Assembly: GCA_021732785.1 (NCBI GenBank)
Contig: JAKFUG010000002.1
Coordinates: forward strand, 62,001-126,000
Direction: 5' to 3'
Length of the DNA stretch: 64,000 nt
From: Planctomycetaceae bacterium
GTDB taxonomy: Bacteria; Planctomycetota; Planctomycetia; Planctomycetales; Planctomycetaceae
Both the position numbers and the translations under genes were made by a program. Of this stretch, positions 1 through 7,512 are shown in pieces; positions within the stretch are counted from its first letter, which is position 1, and the number at the start of each line of letters is the position of its first letter. Below the pieces are notes generated by a model that was not told the origin of the DNA, searched no databases, and saw nothing but the letters and a program-made list of their open reading frames with translations.

Positions 1-982
1 ACCGGGCTTTTCCGGCTTCCAGACGTTCAAACGCCTCGTTGATCTGGCTCATGGGATAGTGCTCGGTCTGCGGGGTGACATTGTGACGCGCCGCGAATTC
101 CAGCATCGTTTCCATCGCCACCGGCGACCCCGTCGGCGATCCTGAGACCGATTTCTGGCCGAAGATCATTGCAATCGCCGAAATGGGAATCGGCTGCAAG
201 ACGGCACCGACGACGTGCATGCGCCCATTCGGCCCGAGCGTTGCCATCAACACTTCCCAGTCGAGCGGGACATTCGCGGTGATGATCAGCAGATCCAGCG
301 AACCGGCCAACATCTTTATGGCGGCCGAATTGCGGCTGGAAACCACGCGGTGTGCGCCGAAACCACGGGCTTCCTCGAATTTGTTTTCGCTGGATGTGAA
401 CGCCGTCACTTCGCAACCGTACGCCGCGGCGAACTTCACGCCCATGTGACCCAGGCCGCCGATCCCCACGATGCCCACGCGGCTCGTTGGCTTGGCATAC
501 ATCGCCAGGGGATTGAACACCGTGATGCCGCCGCACAGCAGTGGACCGGCCTCGGCGGTGTTGAGTTTTTCGGGCAAGGGAATCGTCCAAGCCCAGTGAG
601 AACGGACCCGTTGGGCAAACCCGCCGCGGTGACCGACAATCGTCGGCTGTGCTTGCGAACAGAGGTGGTGATCCCCCGACTTGCACGGCCGACAGTGCAT
701 GCAACTTCCAGAGTTCCAGCCGATCCCCACATACTGGCCGACCTTCAACCCCTTGGCCGCCGACCCGACTTCCACTACGCGCCCAATGACTTCATGCCCC
801 AACACGGCCGGATACTGCGACATCGCCCATTCGTCATTCAGCACCGACAGGTCGGAATGGCACAGCCCGCAGTGTTCGACCTGCACTTCCACCTCTTCCG
901 GACCCAACGGGCCAAGGTCGATCTGCTTCCGAACCAGCTTCTGCTTCGCCGCCGGGGCGACCCACGCATCAATCACCGACAT
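1..982 (-). CDS. Zn-dependent alcohol dehydrogenase, partial (3' end off the window)
   Basis: Reading leftward from the ATG at 982 gives an uninterrupted frame to the window edge, about 327 codons with no stop, so the C-terminus is missing. The protein is a medium-chain dehydrogenase of the YahK/cinnamyl-alcohol type that would oxidise alcohols or reduce aldehydes with NAD(P)H in the cytoplasm. The catalytic zinc region CGLCHSD lies near residue 38 and is followed by GHEVIGRVVEVG. A four-cysteine structural zinc loop (SCMHCRPCKSGDHHLC) lies near residue 95, GPLLCGG supplies the third catalytic ligand, and the Rossmann motif GIGGLGHMG lies near residue 170. A GGAG sits about ten bases upstream of the start. 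The substrate cannot be told from sequence. The other long frames here are shadows. Confidence 0.9.
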   Translation of the reverse strand, partial: MSVIDAWVAPAAKQKLVRKQIDLGPLGPEEVEVQVEHCGLCHSDLSVLNDEWAMSQYPAVLGHEVIGRVVEVGSAAKGLKVGQYVGIGWNSGSCMHCRPCKSGDHHLCSQAQPTIVGHRGGFAQRVRSHWAWTIPLPEKLNTAEAGPLLCGGITVFNPLAMYAKPTSRVGIVGIGGLGHMGVKFAAAYGCEVTAFTSSENKFEEARGFGAHRVVSSRNSAAIKMLAGSLDLLIITANVPLDWEVLMATLGPNGRMHVVGAVLQPIPISAIAMIFGQKSVSGSPTGSPVAMETMLEFAARHNVTPQTEHYPMSQINEAFERLEAGKAR

Positions 983-1365
983 CACAATGCTCCGGAATAA
1001 GGTTCGTCGTCGACATCCCACTTCACCGAGTCTGCGAGGCGAACCAGATTATAGCAACCGGCAAGAAGAGCGCCTTGGGGGGCTCCGATGCGAAGCCATC
1101 TGAGGCAGCGCAGCGGCAAAGAGGGCATGCAGAAAACGTCGGATGGAGTAGCAGGCTCCAAACATGAGTTGGGCGATGGTCCTCATGACCTCTATGCGGC
1201 GACGCCGCCCCAGATTGCCGGGGGTAATCCGAGCCAACCGTTGCTCTGGGGTAGCCGGGGGAAATCACAAGGGATTTGCGGATGGGGTGACTGGCGCCGG
1301 AGTTCGCGACGCCCCAGATGAAGTGGGCCACCGTTCCCGCGCATAACAAAGCCCACCCTGCGAAG
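983..1365. other. gap without a recognisable gene
   Basis: I see no convincing coding region between the dehydrogenase start and the end of the vapC remnant. Frames that cross it are rich in Arg, Pro and Ser and have no recognisable motifs. The one notable element is a 40-bp stretch at 1272-1311 that recurs in direct orientation at 3380-3419, on the far side of the toxin-antitoxin module. Confidence 0.5.
1272..1311. repeat. 40-bp direct repeat, left copy
   Basis: This stretch matches 3380-3419 at 34 of 40 positions, and all six differences are transitions. The two copies bracket the disrupted vapBC module and the IS inside it. They may be two members of a dispersed genomic repeat, or the scar of how the module arrived. 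Confidence 0.6.
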
Positions 1366-1557
1366 CTACGGTTGTCGCCAATCGACGGTGACAAGTCCGG
1401 GAATCCAGGCGAAGTGACGCAGGTTCCCCGTGACCAACATCCGTTGGTGTGCCACGGCGGTTGCCGCAATCACCAGATCGGCATCATGGTGGGGGGTGGC
1501 CCTTCTGACGGGCGAATGCCCAGAGATCGGAAGCCCGATCCCAAATGACGTCGGTCA

Positions 1558-1567
1558 CCGGAAAAAT
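1558..1567. repeat. target-site duplication, left copy
   Basis: CCGGAAAAAT lies immediately outside the left end of the IS and is repeated exactly at 2849-2858. Ten bases fits the 8-10 bp duplications known for the ISAs1 family. Confidence 0.9.
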
Positions 1568-2848
1568 CAGGGTGATTCAGTTTGTCATCATGCCCAGGAG
1601 GGGCAGGAGGCGTTGGGGATTCCAGGCAAAAGTTCGTCGTGCGGCGGCGAGATTTTGGTGGTTGTTCAGTCGACAGACCGCGATGGCCGTGTTCCGTACG
1701 GTGGCCAGTTGTTGCGGGCCGTGGCCGGTGCGGATCCGGCATGCATCCTCATGAAAGGTGACGTCACGGACGTAGTGCAACTGGTTTTTGATCTTCCAGT
1801 GGGCCCGCACATGCGCGGCGACTTGCTGCGCATCGGCTTGGTCGCGTGACAGCGAAGTGATGCCGTAGACGGTTTCGCGCGTGGTCTTCAGTTCGCCGGT
1901 GACGGAGTCGCGTTGTTGTCGCTGGCGGACGAGACGAAAGACCTGGCGGACACTGGACCAACCGAGTGTCGCCAGGTGCGTCTGGAGCGCGATCGAGCTC
2001 TCGATGACCCGTTGTTCGCGACGACCGTGGCCTTTGTCGGATTGCGTGGACGATTGCCGTTCAGCTCGCCGTTGCCGCTGTTGGTAGGGGGGAAAACGCC
2101 GCGTCCTGCGCCGCGAATTCGCTGGCAATCGCGGCTTGCAATGTCGGCTGGTTCTCTTTCACCGTGAGAACAAAGTGTCCGCCGGAGTCGGTGATGAGCT
2201 GACACGTCTCCTGCTGACAGTGCAATGCATCGGCCGTGATCACGCGCCCGGTCAGCACCAGTTGTTTGAGCAACTCGAGCGCGGTCTTCTGCTCATTGGT
2301 ACCGCTCGGGACGGCCAGTTGTCGCAGCACGGTCCCGGTCTGATGATCGAAGGCGGCGACCAGCATCGTCAGCAGTTGGTCGAGGGACTGCGTTCCCCGC
2401 AGCGACTTCCCGTCGATCGACACGCCGCGAAGGTCCGTCGGTCGCGAGAACGCGCCCCGGAGGGGTTCCAGCCAGGCTTGCAGCCCGTCCTCGAAAGTCC
2501 GTGGGTCGAGGACCATCAGCAGGTTCCGCAGCGCCCCGTGCTGGATGGGCCGCCGCGTGAACCCCAGAAAATGCCAGAAGTCAACGGGCTGCGCGTGCAG
2601 CCATTGGGCGATCGGCTGGTAGCCGTCTGCCCCGCACAAGACCGCACAAATCACCGCCGTCAGAATGGCGGAAAGAGGATGGCGTCGTCCCTTACACCCG
2701 CGTGGATCAGGGACTTGCGCCATGTACTGACGCAGATCCCCCACCGGGGATTTCATCGAGATCGCTCCTTCAACAAGACCAGAACGCTCCGTCGCAAACT
2801 CATCCCCATCCTACCAACCCAGTCAAGTGGGTCTTCTGAATGGCCCTG
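1568..2848 (-). mobile_element. ISAs1-family insertion sequence, 1281 bp, complete ends
   Basis: The ends are imperfect inverted repeats: CAGGGTGATTCAG at 1568-1580 and the complement of CAGGGCCATTCAG at 2836-2848, matching at 11 of 13 positions. A perfect 10-bp duplication flanks the element. It encodes a single leftward transposase of the ISAs1 (H-repeat) type, now frameshifted. The element interrupts the PIN-domain toxin gene on the same strand. The perfect duplication indicates either recent insertion or little decay since. Confidence 0.92.
1577..2756 (-). pseudogene. ISAs1-family DDE transposase, frameshifted
   Basis: The first frame starts at the ATG at 2756 and covers the N-terminal DDE_Tnp_1-associated domain (YMAQVPDPRG, LWAVLCG-like region) and the first two catalytic regions (VSIDGKSLRG and VITADALHCQ). 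It stops near 2061. The rest continues in another frame down to 1577 with the family's C-terminal signature LHYVRDVTFHEDACR. The shift falls at a TTTT/CCCCCC tract (G run 2087-2092 on the plus strand): one base fewer restores one protein of about 390 residues. The usual family signature W.IEN reads WKIKN here, with the Glu codon replaced by Lys at 1787-1789, which may remove a catalytic residue. Programmed frameshifting is possible but is not usual for this family. Confidence 0.85.
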
Positions 2849-2858
2849 CCGGAAAAAT
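2849..2858. repeat. target-site duplication, right copy
   Basis: This is an exact copy of the ten bases at 1558-1567, immediately outside the right end of the IS. It belongs to the N-terminal half of the interrupted vapC reading frame. Confidence 0.9.
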
Positions 2859-3071
2859 GAGGGCGTGTTGGCAGAACACCGCGAAGTTGGCAAGCTGCCG
2901 CACGGCTCCCTGTTGCTTGTAACCGCGCATCACTTCGTACCGCGTGAAGGCCGAAAAGGGGAGCGGACCATGTTGCCGGGTGTAGTCGAGAGCGTGCTGC
3001 CGCACCGTCGCGTCCCGCAGTTTGATGACTTCGGACAGCATGTCGGTGTCGAGAAGCACAACGGACATGCG

Positions 3072-3341
3072 CTACTCGAAATCGCGGGTGAGATTGGCCC
3101 GCTGGCGGAGGACTTGATCGAGTGTCTCGATCTCCTCTTCGCTCAGTCCGTCATAAATCTTCCACAACTCCGGCACATCGGGTTCCAAAGGGGTGATGAT
3201 TGGTGCCGCGGGACTCACATCGACGTCGACCACATTCACGATGATTTGTGTGGTCTCCCGAAGTTGATGTCCCACGATGCGTTCCAGGGCGGAACGCTCG
3301 CTGAGAGGAAGATCGCGAATGTCGCAGGTGACCGTTTTCAT
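3072..3341 (-). CDS. putative antitoxin partner of the disrupted VapC
   Basis: This 89-residue acidic protein is encoded three bases upstream of the vapC start, the arrangement expected of a toxin-antitoxin operon. The N-terminal part (TVTCDIRDLPLSERSALERIVG) looks like a short alpha/beta segment. The C-terminal part is rich in Glu and Leu (LSEEEIETLDQVL) and could wrap a toxin. I do not recognise a named antitoxin family. The role rests on position and size. With the toxin inactivated there should be no selection to keep it except through other functions. Confidence 0.6.
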   Translation of the reverse strand: MKTVTCDIRDLPLSERSALERIVGHQLRETTQIIVNVVDVDVSPAAPIITPLEPDVPELWKIYDGLSEEEIETLDQVLRQRANLTRDFE

Positions 3342-3379
3342 AACACGCGTTTCGGACGGTACGAAGAGGGAGTGACAAT

Positions 3380-3419
3380 GGATTTACGGACGGGGTGGCT
3401 GGTGTCGGAGTCCGCGACG
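3380..3419. repeat. 40-bp direct repeat, right copy
   Basis: This is the partner of 1272-1311, in the same orientation, with 34 of 40 bases identical. It lies just upstream of the antitoxin start and downstream of the small lipoprotein-like gene. Confidence 0.6.
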
Positions 3420-3426
3420 AAATGGT

Positions 3427-3711
3427 TCAGTGATCGTACACACTCTTCACGAATCGTCCGTTCTTATCAAAGTGCACGTAAACGATCGGCCAAGCCATGA
3501 ACCGCGAATAGGCCCAGTGGTTTCCGTAGTCCGCGTTGGGCTTGCCGAGAATTGTCTGAACCTCACCTTGCGACATACCGGGTTGGAGTTGCTGTAACCG
3601 GGCCAATTCGAAAGGCGGTCGATCGAAATTCCAGGCGAACCAGCCAAAAACGACGACGCTGACCAGTATCAGGCATCCAACGAATCGAAGCAGAAAATGA
3701 AAGGCCTTCAT
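3427..3711 (-). CDS. small membrane-anchored SmpA/BamE-like protein
   Basis: This is a 94-residue protein with one hydrophobic segment near residues 7-25 (FLLRFVGCLILVSVVVFGWF) and a short exported domain. The stretch QLQPGMSQGEVQTILGKPNA matches the helix-turn pattern of SmpA/OmlA (BamE)-like domains, in which a conserved Gly-Met and a Gly-Lys-Pro occur. It ends just before the vapB region and shares the strand of transaldolase. The resemblance suggests an envelope role, but BamE proper is an outer-membrane lipoprotein and no clear lipobox is visible here, so the domain name is as far as I go. Confidence 0.65.
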   Translation of the reverse strand: MKAFHFLLRFVGCLILVSVVVFGWFAWNFDRPPFELARLQQLQPGMSQGEVQTILGKPNADYGNHWAYSRFMAWPIVYVHFDKNGRFVKSVYDH

Positions 3712-3750
3712 TAGTGGCCCCGAAATTCCTGTTTGGATTGAAACGAATTC

Positions 3751-4791
3751 TTACCGCTTACTCGCAATCGTCTTCAACAGCGCATTGAACGGATCCGCGA
3801 ATTTCGCCAGGCCTTCGTCCATCAGGACTTGTTCGAGTTTCGCGAAGTCGACTTTGGCGTCGATGTCGGCGAGGACGTTGGGGGGCGGGAGTTGGTCGAC
3901 CTTGCGGGTGAAGACTTTGCCCGGCAGTTTTTGAACGGCGGCGTTGGTGCCGGGGGGGTTGGTCTGGATGTCGGCCCCGGCGAGGGCGGCGACGTATTTG
4001 TCCGGCGAATCGGCCGGGTCTTTGGTGCCGGTGCTGGCGAAGATGAACTCCTGCTTCAGCGGCAGTTTTTTGTCGGCCCAGAACTGGTTGTTTTCCTGCC
4101 AGAGACGCTGGGCGTTGACGATGCCGACTTGTCCCTGAGCTTCCGGAATGAGGGTCGGGACTTCTTTCTTGGTGTAGACATCAATGCGGCTGACGAAGAT
4201 GCTGTAGACCGACTTGAAGCCGGTGAGCGACGGCCGCCGCTGGGCTCCACGCCAGACGTTGTCGCGGGCGATTTGGTACTGCCGCTGGGTGAAGAGGAGC
4301 GTGACATTGAGGGTGATTCCCGCGGCGGCGAGTTCTTCCAGGGCCGCGAGTCCGCCGGGCGTCGCCGGGACTTTGATCATGCGATTGGTATGCCCGGCCG
4401 CGTATTTCTTGCCGAGGGCGACGTATTGCTTGGCCTTATCGGCGACGGAGAGGGTACACGACTTGTCTTCGAGCAGCGGGTCGAGTTCAAAGCTGACGTA
4501 GCCGTCATCGCCGCTGGTCGCCGTGTGGACTTCGGCAAAGACTTCTTGCGCCTGCTTGACGAGCTTATCGGTCATCTCCCAGGCGATCTCGGTATCGCTG
4601 AGACCTTTCTGGACCAGTGCGCGGATCTGGTCATCAAAGCGGCCGGTTTTCAGCAGGTCGGAAATGATGATCGGGTTCGATGTCGCCCCGGTCGCCCCGA
4701 ACTTACGGTTTTCGAGAACGAGATCGGGATCAATGCTGTCGAGCCAGAGTTTGGTGCCGCAGGCAACGAGTGATTCCAGAGGTGTGGGCAT
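3751..4791 (-). CDS. tal: transaldolase
   Basis: Transaldolase moves a three-carbon dihydroxyacetone unit between sugar phosphates in the non-oxidative pentose phosphate pathway. The protein has 346 residues from the ATG at 4791. That start has an AAGGA eight bases upstream and begins the homologous region; an in-frame start at 4827 would only add an unrelated basic leader. Family motifs seen are GATSNPIII near residue 35, the strand RMIKVPAT with the Schiff-base lysine near residue 140, and [10 protein letters not shown] just after it. The length and the C-terminal extension fit the longer bacterial transaldolases rather than the 220-residue TalC group. It stands alone and is divergent from purB. 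Confidence 0.93.
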   Translation of the reverse strand: MPTPLESLVACGTKLWLDSIDPDLVLENRKFGATGATSNPIIISDLLKTGRFDDQIRALVQKGLSDTEIAWEMTDKLVKQAQEVFAEVHTATSGDDGYVSFELDPLLEDKSCTLSVADKAKQYVALGKKYAAGHTNRMIKVPATPGGLAALEELAAAGITLNVTLLFTQRQYQIARDNVWRGAQRRPSLTGFKSVYSIFVSRIDVYTKKEVPTLIPEAQGQVGIVNAQRLWQENNQFWADKKLPLKQEFIFASTGTKDPADSPDKYVAALAGADIQTNPPGTNAAVQKLPGKVFTRKVDQLPPPNVLADIDAKVDFAKLEQVLMDEGLAKFADPFNALLKTIASKR

Positions 4792-4928
4792 CGAACAATC
4801 CTTGCGCATCGGCGGTGGAGGTGACAATTGGGTCAGATCGGCCCATGATAATGGTTTGGTTGGCGCGATGAAACAATGATGATGTGGGCGTAATCGGTCG
4901 CCTGCAAAGCGCGAGCGAAAGAAAATCT

Positions 4929-6359
4929 GTGTCTCACGATGTTTACGACAACCCGCTGATTGGCCGGTACGCCTCGCGGGAGATGTGTGGGTTGTGGTCG
5001 CCGCAGACGAAACATTCGACCTGGCGGAAGCTGTGGGTGGCGTTGGCGGAAGCGGAGCAGGAACTCGGGCTGCCGATCTCGAACGAGCAGCTTGCTGAAT
5101 TGCGGGCGCACACCGACGACATCGATTTCGCCGCCGCCGCGCGACATGAAAAGCAGTTGCGGCACGACGTGATGGCCCATGTTCACACCTACGGTGAAGT
5201 CGCGCCGCTGGCCCGGCCGATCATTCACCTCGGGGCGACGAGCTGTTACGTCACCGATAACACCGATCTCATTCTGATGCGCCGCGGGCTGGAGATGCTG
5301 CGTCGGCAACTCGTCGGGGTGATCGATCGACTGGCAAAGTTCGCGACGGAATACCGCGCCCTGCCGTGTCTCGGCTTCACGCACATGCAACCCGCGCAGC
5401 CGGTGACCGTCGGCAAGCGGGCCACGCTGTGGTGCTATGATCTCGTGCTCGATCTGGAAGAACTCGAACAACGCATTGCGCGGCTGAAACTCCGCGGCGT
5501 GAAGGGGACCACCGGCACGCAGGCAACGTTCCTCGCGCTCTTTGAAGGGGATCATGCGAAGGTCGAGGAACTCGATCGCCGGGTGACGACAAAGCTCGGC
5601 TTTGACGAGCATTACGCCGTCACCGGGCAGACGTACTCACGGAAGGTCGATGCCCAGGTGCTTGATGTCCTCGGCGGCATTTCCCAATCGGCTCACAAAC
5701 TCGCGACCGATCTGCGGTTGCTGCAGAGTCGCAAGGAAGTCGAGGAGCCGTTCGAGAAGCATCAGATTGGTTCCTCGGCAATGGCCTACAAGCGGAACCC
5801 GATGCGGTCGGAACGCGTGTGCGGTCTCGCGCGGTTCGTGATGAGCCTGCAATCCTCCGCGGCTCAAACAATGGCCACGCAATGGATGGAACGAACGCTC
5901 GACGATAGCGCGAACCGCCGGCTAACGATCCCGCAGGCGTTCCTTGCGACTGATGCGATTCTCATCCTGCTGCGGAATGTGGTTGATGGCCTCGTGGTCT
6001 ACCCGAAGGTCATCGAGAAGCATCTGCAGGAAGAGTTGCCGTTCATGGCGACGGAAGAAATCCTGATGGCGGGGGTGCGGGCCGGTGGCGACCGACAGGA
6101 CTTGCACGAACGCATTCGCGTCCACAGCCAGGACGCGGGCCGTGTGGTGAAAGAAGAAGGCGGGGCGAACGATCTGCTCGAACGACTGCGAACGGACCCG
6201 GCGTTCGCGACGGTTGATCTGTCAAACACGATGGATGCGAAACGATTCATCGGACGTGCCCCCGAACAGGTGGACCGCTTTGTAGCGGATGTGATCGATC
6301 CAATTCGACGACGATACGCGAACGATGTCAACGCCGCCGCGGAAGATGTGCGCGTATAA
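4929..6359 (+). CDS. purB: adenylosuccinate lyase
   Basis: The enzyme cleaves SAICAR and adenylosuccinate with release of fumarate in purine synthesis. From the GTG at 4929 the protein has 476 residues and opens with [15 protein letters not shown], the usual beginning of this subgroup. An in-frame GTG at 4884 would add 15 unrelated residues. The fumarase/lyase superfamily signature [15 protein letters not shown] lies near residue 278, and the conserved [14 protein letters not shown] lies near residue 99. The sequence style is closer to the eukaryotic-type ADSL subgroup than to the E. coli type. It ends just before an inverted repeat that separates it from the next gene. Confidence 0.93.
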   Translation: MSHDVYDNPLIGRYASREMCGLWSPQTKHSTWRKLWVALAEAEQELGLPISNEQLAELRAHTDDIDFAAAARHEKQLRHDVMAHVHTYGEVAPLARPIIHLGATSCYVTDNTDLILMRRGLEMLRRQLVGVIDRLAKFATEYRALPCLGFTHMQPAQPVTVGKRATLWCYDLVLDLEELEQRIARLKLRGVKGTTGTQATFLALFEGDHAKVEELDRRVTTKLGFDEHYAVTGQTYSRKVDAQVLDVLGGISQSAHKLATDLRLLQSRKEVEEPFEKHQIGSSAMAYKRNPMRSERVCGLARFVMSLQSSAAQTMATQWMERTLDDSANRRLTIPQAFLATDAILILLRNVVDGLVVYPKVIEKHLQEELPFMATEEILMAGVRAGGDRQDLHERIRVHSQDAGRVVKEEGGANDLLERLRTDPAFATVDLSNTMDAKRFIGRAPEQVDRFVADVIDPIRRRYANDVNAAAEDVRV

Positions 6360-6366
6360 ATGCGAC

Positions 6367-6457
6367 GTTTAGCCGCGACCCGATAGGGGAGCGCGGTTTC
6401 GATTGACGTTCGTTTTACCGATGACGAAAGCGCTCCCCTACCGGGTCGCGGCTAAAC
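6367..6457. repeat. palindromic intergenic element, 28-bp arms
   Basis: The arms at 6367-6394 and 6430-6457 are almost perfect reverse complements (GTTTAGCCGCGACCCG and its partner). The first arm starts eight bases after the purB stop. The element overlaps the possible TTG start at 6403 of the next frame, which argues that the next gene really begins at 6469. No T tract follows, so a simple terminator is doubtful. A REP-like dispersed element is more likely. Confidence 0.75.
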
Positions 6458-6468
6458 AGATTGCCTCC

Positions 6469-7212
6469 ATGCGGCTCCTCGCCTACAACATCCACAAAGG
6501 CATCGGCGGACGCGATCGGCGGTATCGGCTGGAACGCATTCTGGCGGTGCTCGATCACGAGAAGCCGGACATCGTCTGTTTGCAGGAAGTGGACCGCAAC
6601 GTCAGCCGGACGAAGTTCGACAATCAGCCTGATTTAATCGCCGAACATGTCCGCGCTGTGGGCAAGCTGTTTCAGTTCACGCATCCGGTTCGTGAGGGCG
6701 GCTACGGCAACCTGTTGCTCTCCCGGTGGCCATTTCTGGAACAGCATCAGATTTCGTTAACGTTACGGGGCTGCAAAGTCCGCGGGGCTCAGTGGGCGAT
6801 CATCGCCACGCCATTTGGTGAATTGCGTGTCGTGAACTGGCACCTCGGTTTGCGAGAGCGCGAACGGCACTGGCAAGTGCGGCGGCTGCTCGAACATCAC
6901 CTCTTCCGCGGGTGCGACCACCTGCCGACGATCATCATCGGCGACACCAACGACTGGCGGAACACATTGGCCGCGGGACCGTTCGCCATTCACGGTTATC
7001 AGCACGTCACCGCCCCGCCATCGCGGTTTCGGTCGTTTCCCGCATGGTGGCCGATGGGGTCGCTCGACAAGGCGTTTCTCAAAGGGCCGGTGCGAGTGAC
7101 CAACGCCCATGTGTCGCGACGGCAACCCGCGGTCGATGCGTCCGATCATCTCCCGCTCATTCTCGATTTTGAAATGGAAGCCCCCGCCCCGCACCATTCG
7201 GTGACAAGATGA
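6469..7212 (+). CDS. endonuclease/exonuclease/phosphatase family protein
   Basis: This is a 247-residue cytoplasmic protein with the full EEP metal-dependent fold. MRLLAYNIHKG carries the first Asn, IVCLQEVDRN near residue 38 carries the metal-binding Glu, HLGL near residue 125 and IIIGDTNDW near residue 155 form the active site, and DASDHLPLI at the end supplies the catalytic Asp-His. The start at 6469 is chosen because upstream sequence belongs to an inverted repeat. Families with this signature include DNases, sphingomyelinase-like and inositol phosphatases; the substrate is not predictable here. It follows purB on the same strand but is separated from it by the repeat. Confidence 0.85.
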   Translation: MRLLAYNIHKGIGGRDRRYRLERILAVLDHEKPDIVCLQEVDRNVSRTKFDNQPDLIAEHVRAVGKLFQFTHPVREGGYGNLLLSRWPFLEQHQISLTLRGCKVRGAQWAIIATPFGELRVVNWHLGLRERERHWQVRRLLEHHLFRGCDHLPTIIIGDTNDWRNTLAAGPFAIHGYQHVTAPPSRFRSFPAWWPMGSLDKAFLKGPVRVTNAHVSRRQPAVDASDHLPLILDFEMEAPAPHHSVTR

Positions 7213-7512
7213 TTGATGACGACCGTCCAATCTTGTCGTCGCCCAACGCCCGCGAACGCCTCACCAACGAGACGAAAGACCCGTTCAAAACCAAAGCCAT
7301 CGGCGTACGTCGGCGGCGGTTACGAAGCGACCCATACACGGGTGCAACCCGGTTTCGGCAAATGGCTGGTGGAAGCCGCCAGCGGGCTGCTGTGCGAGTC
7401 CGCAACCGCGTTGGAAACCGCAAAGCCATCACCGGCGAGTTGTCTCCGACACGGTTGGGTGCTACAAATCCGCAGACAATACGATCCGTTTTCTGTGTCC
7501 TGAAAGCTTTCG
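7213..7512. other. 300-bp gap without a recognisable gene
   Basis: Open frames exist on both strands but have no recognisable domain. They overlap the neighbours or are basic, low-complexity translations. The stretch around 7350-7405 shows a weak likeness to the 40-bp repeat found at 1272 and 3380. I find no clear terminator or promoter. Confidence 0.45.

Larger units (their letters stand above)
1366..3068 (-). pseudogene. vapC: VapC-like PIN-domain toxin split by an ISAs1-type element
   Basis: The N-terminal half starts at the ATG at 3068 and runs to the IS boundary at 2849. It carries the PIN acidic motif LLDTD and the conserved YEVMRG. The C-terminal half runs from 1557 to the stop at 1366 and carries DADLVIAATA and LVTGNLRHF, the third acidic and the Asn/Asp parts of a PIN active site. 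Removing the IS and one 10-bp duplication joins the halves in frame at Pro-Val-Thr. A second lesion remains: a run of six G at 1491-1496 needs to be five for the C-terminus to stay in frame. The intact protein would have been an RNase toxin of about 135 residues. It is almost certainly inactive now. Confidence 0.85.

Noticed and set aside
27-704. A 225-codon minus-strand frame at the left edge
   Set aside because: It is a shifted frame of the alcohol dehydrogenase; the true frame runs to the edge without a stop and carries the zinc motifs.
1023-1469. A 148-codon minus-strand frame downstream of the vapC remnant
   Set aside because: It overlaps the PIN C-terminus in another frame and contains the 40-bp repeat; its composition is not protein-like.
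2136-3500. A 454-codon plus-strand frame across the IS and the vapBC module
   Set aside because: It is antisense to the transposase, the vapC remnant and the antitoxin, which all show real family motifs, and it has no recognisable domain.
6367-6457. The palindrome after purB considered as an ordinary rho-independent terminator
   Set aside because: The stem is far longer than needed, the loop is about 35 bases and no T tract follows; a dispersed repeat fits better.
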